A program made the position numbers and the translations under genes. The notes under the pieces are model-generated. The model was not told the DNA's origin. It made no database searches and was given only the letters and a program-made list of their open reading frames with translations. From the NCBI RefSeq assembly GCF_963678635.1, contig NC_087062.1, positions 4,640,193 to 4,704,192 of the forward strand: a DNA stretch of 64,000 nt, given 5' to 3'. Every line of letters begins with the position of its first letter. Position 1 is the stretch's first letter. This stretch comes from Symsagittifera roscoffensis. Taxonomy: Eukaryota; Xenacoelomorpha; Acoela; Convolutidae. Shown here piece by piece: positions 59,573-64,000 of this stretch.

Positions 59573-60106
59573 TTGAAAATGGCGAATGAGAATAACGCAC
59601 CGGTATTCTTGAGTAGGAGGGTAAGGCTGAAAGGAAACGAAGCGGCAATAGTAAGCCTGCGGATGAAAAATTATAATGAACTAAGTGACAATAAACAAGT
59701 ATGCATAGTCTCAAATCCAAATAGTCAAAATGCTGCTATTTTAGGAAGATCCTTCTCGATAACCAATAGTGGCCTCTGCGTCAGTGTGTTGTTGAATACT
59801 CTTGATATACCTATCACAATCCAGAGGGGAAGGAAATTGGGATACGCTCTTCCTGTGAAAACTCGATATGAAATGACTGAAAATGTAAAAGAAAATAAAG
59901 TTCTTGATTGCCCGAATCATGGGGATAAGATTTGTATCTTGAGAAGATTGAAGAAAATAAAATATTCATCAGGTCTTGTGAAATCACTTAAGTCAGAGAC
60001 AAACGATAGACTTTCGAGCTGTTCAAATTTTCCAGAAAGACCAACACTAGAGGAAATAGAAATGGATAAACCGGTTTTTACCAGAGATAGAGCACTTGAG
60101 GGGTAA
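59573..60106 (+). pseudogene. pol: Retroelement linker between protease and reverse transcriptase
   Basis: A 177-codon frame with VRLKGNEAAIVSLRMKNYNE and QNAAILGRSFSITNSGLCVS, typical in position and length for the region between protease and RT in Ty3/gypsy elements. No catalytic motif. It overlaps the start of the RT frame (60096) in another phase. Confidence 0.5.
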
Positions 60107-61187
60107 GGTGACGGACGAACAGCTTGAAGCCATCAAGAACGTACTAGATCGGAACGAGGACGTTTTTTTTTCGAAACATAACGCAGACATTGGATGTTGT
60201 AACTTCGTTGAGCACGAAATGGAGCTTGAGGAGTCGGCGGTACCACACAGGGAGGGGGCGAGGCGTATGACCCCCCAACAAATCGGATGCATGTAGAAAA
60301 GCGATAGAAACCCTACTATAGTATGATATGATAGAACCATTCAAATTGCCGTGGTCGTGTGGAGTAGTGATGGCTAAGAAGAAATGCGCCCAACTAAGGT
60401 TTTGTTGTGACTTTCGATATCTGAACTCCATCATGATGAAGGATGCCTATTCCATACCTAGGATTGATAGGAACCTCTCGAAATTGGGGGATGCACATTT
60501 TTTTACAACTCTTGATATGGGATCGGCTTTTTGGCAGATTCCACTGAGGAAGCAGGACAGGGACAAAACAGGGCTTGCCTGCGAGCTGGGGCTGTTTCAA
60601 TGGGAAAGGTTGCCCTATGGCCTTTTCAATGCCACGGCTACGTTTCAACGATTGATGGCACACGCATTGACAAGTGTAAAGAAGAAATATGGCAACCTGG
60701 TGATGTGCTACGTGGACGAGGTGGTAATAGCGACACCTACTCTAGAGGACCACATCGAGCGACTAGATGAGCTGTTCGCTTGCATGAAAAGAGCAGGACT
60801 AAAATTCAAGCCATTGATGTGCGAGAAACTCGAGGACTCAATTAAATACCTGGGGAAGATGGTGGATAAACATGGCATCAGACCAGATCCAGACACAGTA
60901 GAAGCGGTGCTAACTTGGAAATCAAAACGGAGCATCAACTAATGAGCTTCTTGGGTTTTGCGAACTATTACAGGGAATTCATTAAGGGCTATGCGGACAA
61001 AGTGTACCCGATGCAACAACTCATGAGGCACAAAGGCAAAAAATTCACGTGGAATAACGCAGCAGAAGAGTCATTCCAAAGAATAAAGGAGGAGTTGTGT
61101 AAAGCACCTGTGCTAGGTATGCCAACGGAAAAAGGAATATACGTGCTGGATACAGATGCGACGGTAGTAGAGCTCTCTGGCATGTGA
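60096..61187 (+). pseudogene. pol: Retroelement reverse transcriptase and start of RNase H
   Basis: Three frames are needed: 60096-60296, 60328-60942 and 60915-61187. The motifs are FCCDFRYLN, FFTTLDMGSAFWQIPL (motif A), LPYGLFNATATFQRLM (motif B), and YVDEVVIA (motif C, 60709-60732), where the usual YVDD has Glu for the second Asp. LMSFLGFANYYREFIKGYAD is the connection to RNase H. RNase H begins with IYVLDTDATV but stops at 61185, and the remainder is missing. Overlapping frames at 60915-60942 mark a frameshift. Confidence 0.85.
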
Positions 61188-61404
61188 AAGAACTTGAGAA
61201 AATTGCAGTATCAAGGAAACCGTTCAGGGAGCTATCGTGCAATTCAAATAACAGAACAAACCTGGTGCCAGATGATGACAGGAATATCTTGAGAAGGATA
61301 GTTTGCGTCAAGCTGAAAGATGACACCTACAGTCCCGGAGAAATGAATGGTCAGATGATGGCATTGAAGGAACACGTCTGATACGATCCCAGAAGAATGA
61401 CAAG

Positions 61405-62290
61405 ATGACTAGTAACCTCTCCAAATGGATCCGGACAGGAGTCAAAGGGAAAGGGGATCTGGAGCAAGACAGTTACAAGATCTTGAGCCAGTTCTACAAG
61501 GAGAGAAAAGATTTATTCTATCACAAAGCTGATGGCGTGGTAGCCTGTAGAAGAGAAGATGAGGAGAAGATATTACACAAGCATAATCTCATCATACTAC
61601 CACAGTTATACCAGGCGGAGGTGTTATTCAGATCGCACGTCGAAATGGGACATCAGGGGATAGACAAGGTACAACAAAGAATATTACTCAGGTTTGATTG
61701 GCCTGTGTTAAGAAAGGCCTGCGAGAGATGGGTGAACGCGTGCCTGGCGTGTTTACAAGTGAAAGACCCAAGAAAAATGAAGTTCCCACTCAAGTCTGTA
61801 GAGAACTCGGAGTTTAACGAAGTCGTGCAGATAGACCATCAGAAGATCTTCATGACCGACTCGGAATATAATCAAATACTGGTCATAATAGACCACTTTA
61901 CGAAGTTGGCAAAAGCGGTGCCATGTCAAACAGCCTCAGCGGAGGAGATTTGTGACCATTTCATAACGCATTGGATATCGCGATATGGTTGTCCGATGAC
62001 ATTCCAGTCGTACAACGGGAAAGCCTTCGTGGGGGACCTAACAAAAGAGTTGATGAGGAGATCGCACCTTGCTCAAATACACTCAACAACTTACCATTCT
62101 CAGACTAACTGACTAGTTGAGAGACAAAACAGAACGCTGGTGAACATGCTCAGGGTGTATTGCTCGAGATACATGACAGACTGGGATAAGTATCTGCCGC
62201 AAGTGGTAGGGGCTTACAACAGCACGCAACACTCAACAACAGCAATCAGCCCCTTCATGATGTCAACGGAGGGGAGAGAGCGATGCCTCT
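61405..62290 (+). pseudogene. pol: Retroelement integrase, inactivated
   Basis: The HHCC zinc-binding part is visible (HVEMGHQGIDKVQQRILLRF, then WVNACLACLQVKD). The DDE core has VVQIDHQKI with the first Asp (61834-61836). At FQSYNGKAFVG, Tyr (62011-62013) stands where the second Asp belongs. A TGA at 62110-62112 interrupts the frame just before LVERQNRTL, which carries the final Glu. The frame shifts again near 62280. Confidence 0.85.
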
Positions 62291-62680
62291 AACGTTCTTT
62301 TATCCAGAATACGAAGGGGAAAAGACGTCGCCTCAGTCTTATGTGAAAGAAGCGGTAAAGAGACAACAGGAACTAAACGAGCTCTGCAGGAGGAACACGG
62401 CGCAAGCACAAATGAGGCAGCGGAAGAAATATGATGAGAAAATACTTAAGGCGAAACCGTATGCAGTGGGACAATATGTCTGCGTGTTCCAGAAAATCAT
62501 ATCTCCGAAGGGAACGAAGAAACTACAAAGGAAGGGGAGAGGACCAATCGTGATAACGGAGGTACACTAGCAGGGACGGTCCTACCGCTTGGGTACAGGG
62601 CGTGCAGCGCACTATGAAAATCTGAAACCTCATGTCTCATCCCCGGAAGACTGGTGTGTACCGCAGAATATGGAATGACT
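62283..62680 (+). pseudogene. pol: Retroelement integrase C-terminal part (GPY/F-like)
   Basis: The frame starts MPLTFFYPEYEGEKTSPQSY and continues through NELCRRNTAQAQMRQRKKYD to VGQYVCVFQK and KGRGPIVITEVH, the GPY/F-type pattern of Ty3/gypsy integrases. It stops at a TAG at 62568-62570. After the stop the same frame goes on with YRLGTGRAAHYENLKPH, so the stop is a nonsense mutation. Confidence 0.7.
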
Positions 62681-62690
62681 CGAGTACCTA

Positions 62691-63212
62691 TTGGTAGAGC
62701 CAGCATGCGAAGTGAATGAAAAAGGCAACAGAGAAAAGAATGACGGCAACGAGGACGTGAGCATGGATAATAATGAGAAGATAGATGCAGACTCAGATGC
62801 GAAATCTTTTGCGGAGGAAGATTGGAATGATCCAGAGCGGAACAAGGTGCCAAGGTGGATGGAACCAGACTTGCCGAAGACAGCAGGGACAAGGAATGGC
62901 AATCCCAAGCGGACAGGCATGAGATACAACAGGTATGGGGATGACTTCTTGATTGACAAGAGACAACCTGATGAGCTAAGCGAAGAGTTAGTGAATGTGG
63001 GCGAGCTGGTAGCTGATGAAGAATGGGAGATCATCATAGACAGCGAACACTACTTGCAGGAGGATCACTCGATACCAGAACGAGAAATAGATCTGGAGCA
63101 GAGCGAGATAGAAAGGAGGGAAAATACAAACTTGAGGATGCTGGAATGGATACGTGGCCTCAAGAGCAGGGGATATGAAGCGAAAAGTATCCAGCAGCGG
63201 AAAAACATGTGA
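62691..63212 (+). pseudogene. Retroelement acidic C-terminal region
   Basis: A 173-codon frame, very rich in Asp and Glu (NEDVSMDNNEKIDADSDAKS, then ERNKVPRWMEPDLPKT). Its position after integrase suggests a C-terminal polyprotein region or an accessory ORF. It has no signal peptide or membrane segment, so it is not an obvious envelope protein. Confidence 0.5.
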
Positions 63213-63421
63213 AAACGAAAGATCCGCTCTTCGGTTGGAAGGCAATCGATTGGCCACTTGAAATACCACCAGATATTTTAGAATCAGCATCATCGACGGG
63301 GACGTCGATAAATATTTTTGTCCGGGGAGTGGAGGTAGGACTTACCCACACCGAAAATTTGATGATAAAGAAGCTCAGGGAAGTGAGAGAGACCAGCGGG
63401 TTGGAATTGGATCAGGAGTAG
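63209..63421 (+). pseudogene. Retroelement conserved segment before the macro-like domain
   Basis: A 70-codon frame with FGWKAIDWPLEIPPDILESA and NIFVRGVEVGLTHTENLMIK, ending at TAG 63419-63421. It is in the same frame as the macro-like region that follows, separated by that stop and a TGA near 63439. The two were probably one protein. I recognise no named domain. Confidence 0.5.
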
Positions 63422-63439
63422 GTTGAGCCTACCATAGGG

Positions 63440-63907
63440 TGAAATTTCAAGACAAAATTTGAAACACCCAATGAATATTCAGAGAACGTCCTGATCACGG
63501 ACAGCGACTTCATCTTGTCAGACAGGACAAGCGCGATCTGCATAACGGCAGACATGAGCTTCAATACGAGACTAGAGGCCGACTTCAAGAGAGAATATCA
63601 AACGGTGGAGTTTCTTTTTAGGCAGAGACCGGGGTTGGGAGGAATGGCTGTGCTTCCTCCCTCAGCTTCACAAGTTCCGGGCAAATACCTGTGCTTTTTG
63701 GTAACGAGGGTCAATGAAAGGAACTTGGTAGACCCCGAACACGTGATCTTGGCACTAACGAGGCTGAAGGACTTCATGGTCGAAAGTTGGATACTAGAGG
63801 TCTCGATACCGGTCTATGACCCAAACAGGGGCATGTTGAACCCTTGGGAATTGTACGCCATCCTACACGTGGTCTTACGGTATACCTACACAAGAAGTAC
63901 TACTTGA
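63440..63907 (+). pseudogene. Macro-domain-like (ADP-ribose-binding fold) ORF at retroelement 3' end
   Basis: The open frame runs from just after a TGA to TGA at 63905-63907. The order of elements matches macro domains of the Poa1p/OARD1 type: SAICITADM (first strand, Asp), an ADFKREYQTVEFLFRQRPG helix with GGMAVLPP, KYLCFLVTR strand, an HVILALTRLKDFM helix, and the EVSIPVYDPNRG strand-loop. In active enzymes the first loop is glycine-rich and the last has Gly-Cys-Gly; here these are changed, so binding is uncertain. Macro domains bind or remove ADP-ribose. As part of a retroelement it might counter host ADP-ribosylation, but that is speculation. The assignment is by pattern recognition only. 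Confidence 0.55.
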
Positions 63908-64000
63908 GTATCGCCTGAGCTTCGCGCGGACATGGAGGTCTTGAGTTAGGAGGCAAATGACTCTCGAGTTAGGTTAAAGGGGGGCACGAGTTAGGTAAAA
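63908..64000 (+). other. Retroelement 3' end with purine run, LTR start not resolved
   Basis: GAGTTAGG occurs three times (63943, 63967 and about 63989), and AAAGGGGGG is at 63978-63986. The purine run followed by a short repeat-like CACGAGTTAGG is where a 3' LTR would begin. The window ends before this can be tested. Confidence 0.35.

Larger units (their letters stand above)
56430..64000 (+). mobile_element. Decayed Ty3/gypsy-type LTR retroelement (3' end outside window)
   Basis: The order of parts is gag, two CCHC knuckles, protease, reverse transcriptase, start of RNase H, integrase, C-terminal region, macro-like domain. Having RT before integrase and a DDE integrase places it with Ty3/gypsy. 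The coding parts are scattered over all three frames with nonsense codons. The protease, RT and integrase each have a changed catalytic residue, so the copy is inactive. Most of RNase H is missing. The last bases hold a purine run, AAAGGGGGG (63978-63986), which may be the polypurine tract before a 3' LTR. No 5' LTR is visible between the satellite and gag. Confidence 0.88.

Noticed and set aside
62497-63351. Minus-strand ORFs of 63-135 codons
   Set aside because: They are antisense to the retroelement C-terminal region, Ser/Leu/Phe-rich as expected from reversed acidic coding sequence.

Overview
This window looks like nuclear DNA from an invertebrate animal; the species cannot be named from sequence alone. 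It is AT-rich and gene-poor. Genes are split by GT-AG introns, and several repeat families are scattered through it. The recognisable host genes are a mitochondrial calcium uptake gene (MICU2/MICU3-like) and SKP1. A FLYWCH zinc-finger protein fused to a MULE-transposase-like domain is also typical of animals. All confident genes lie on the minus strand. || Layout. 1-5.6 kb: no gene seen; copies of dispersed repeats. 5.6-10.3 kb: a three-exon gene of unknown function (304 aa). Its splice phases agree at both junctions. 12.1-12.3 kb: a possible plus-strand terminal exon. 13.2-21.2 kb: the MICU-like gene (431 aa, three coding exons). Its 6 kb second intron holds short ORFs and several small transposons. 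21.3-29.7 kb: no gene; a 115 bp near-perfect palindrome, a 966 bp tandem repeat in three copies carrying a tRNA-like segment, and a 445 bp tandem pair carrying a tRNA-derived SINE. 29.8-31.3 kb: SKP1 (four coding exons, 167 aa). 34.2-36.05 kb: the intronless FLYWCH/MULE gene (614 aa). 36.4-37.3 kb: a roughly 165 bp tandem repeat, also found at 27 kb. 37.9-40 kb: a less AT-rich, gene-free stretch with a 160 bp direct duplication. 40.03-56.4 kb: about 16.4 kb of a 41 bp minisatellite with higher-order structure. 56.5-64 kb: a decayed Ty3/gypsy-type retroelement on the plus strand, running off the end of the window. || The retroelement keeps recognisable gag, two zinc knuckles, protease, reverse transcriptase, integrase and a C-terminal region, but these are spread over several frames with nonsense codons and lost catalytic residues. 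Its last ORF resembles a macro (ADP-ribose-binding) domain, which is unusual cargo for a retrotransposon. || The most notable observations are these. (1) The 41 bp satellite has a dyad in every unit and is stop-free in all three minus-strand frames, which creates spurious ORFs of up to 876 codons. (2) The macro-like domain closes the retroelement. (3) A family of about 210 bp inverted-repeat elements (MITEs) has perfect 8 bp target-site duplications at three loci, two of which can be compared with uninterrupted copies of the host repeat. (4) Polypyrimidine-AG acceptors sit just upstream of the start codon in three of the four minus-strand genes, which suggests 5' UTR introns or spliced-leader trans-splicing. 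The host genes have separate jobs (mitochondrial calcium control, ubiquitin ligase scaffolding), and nothing here shows them acting together.
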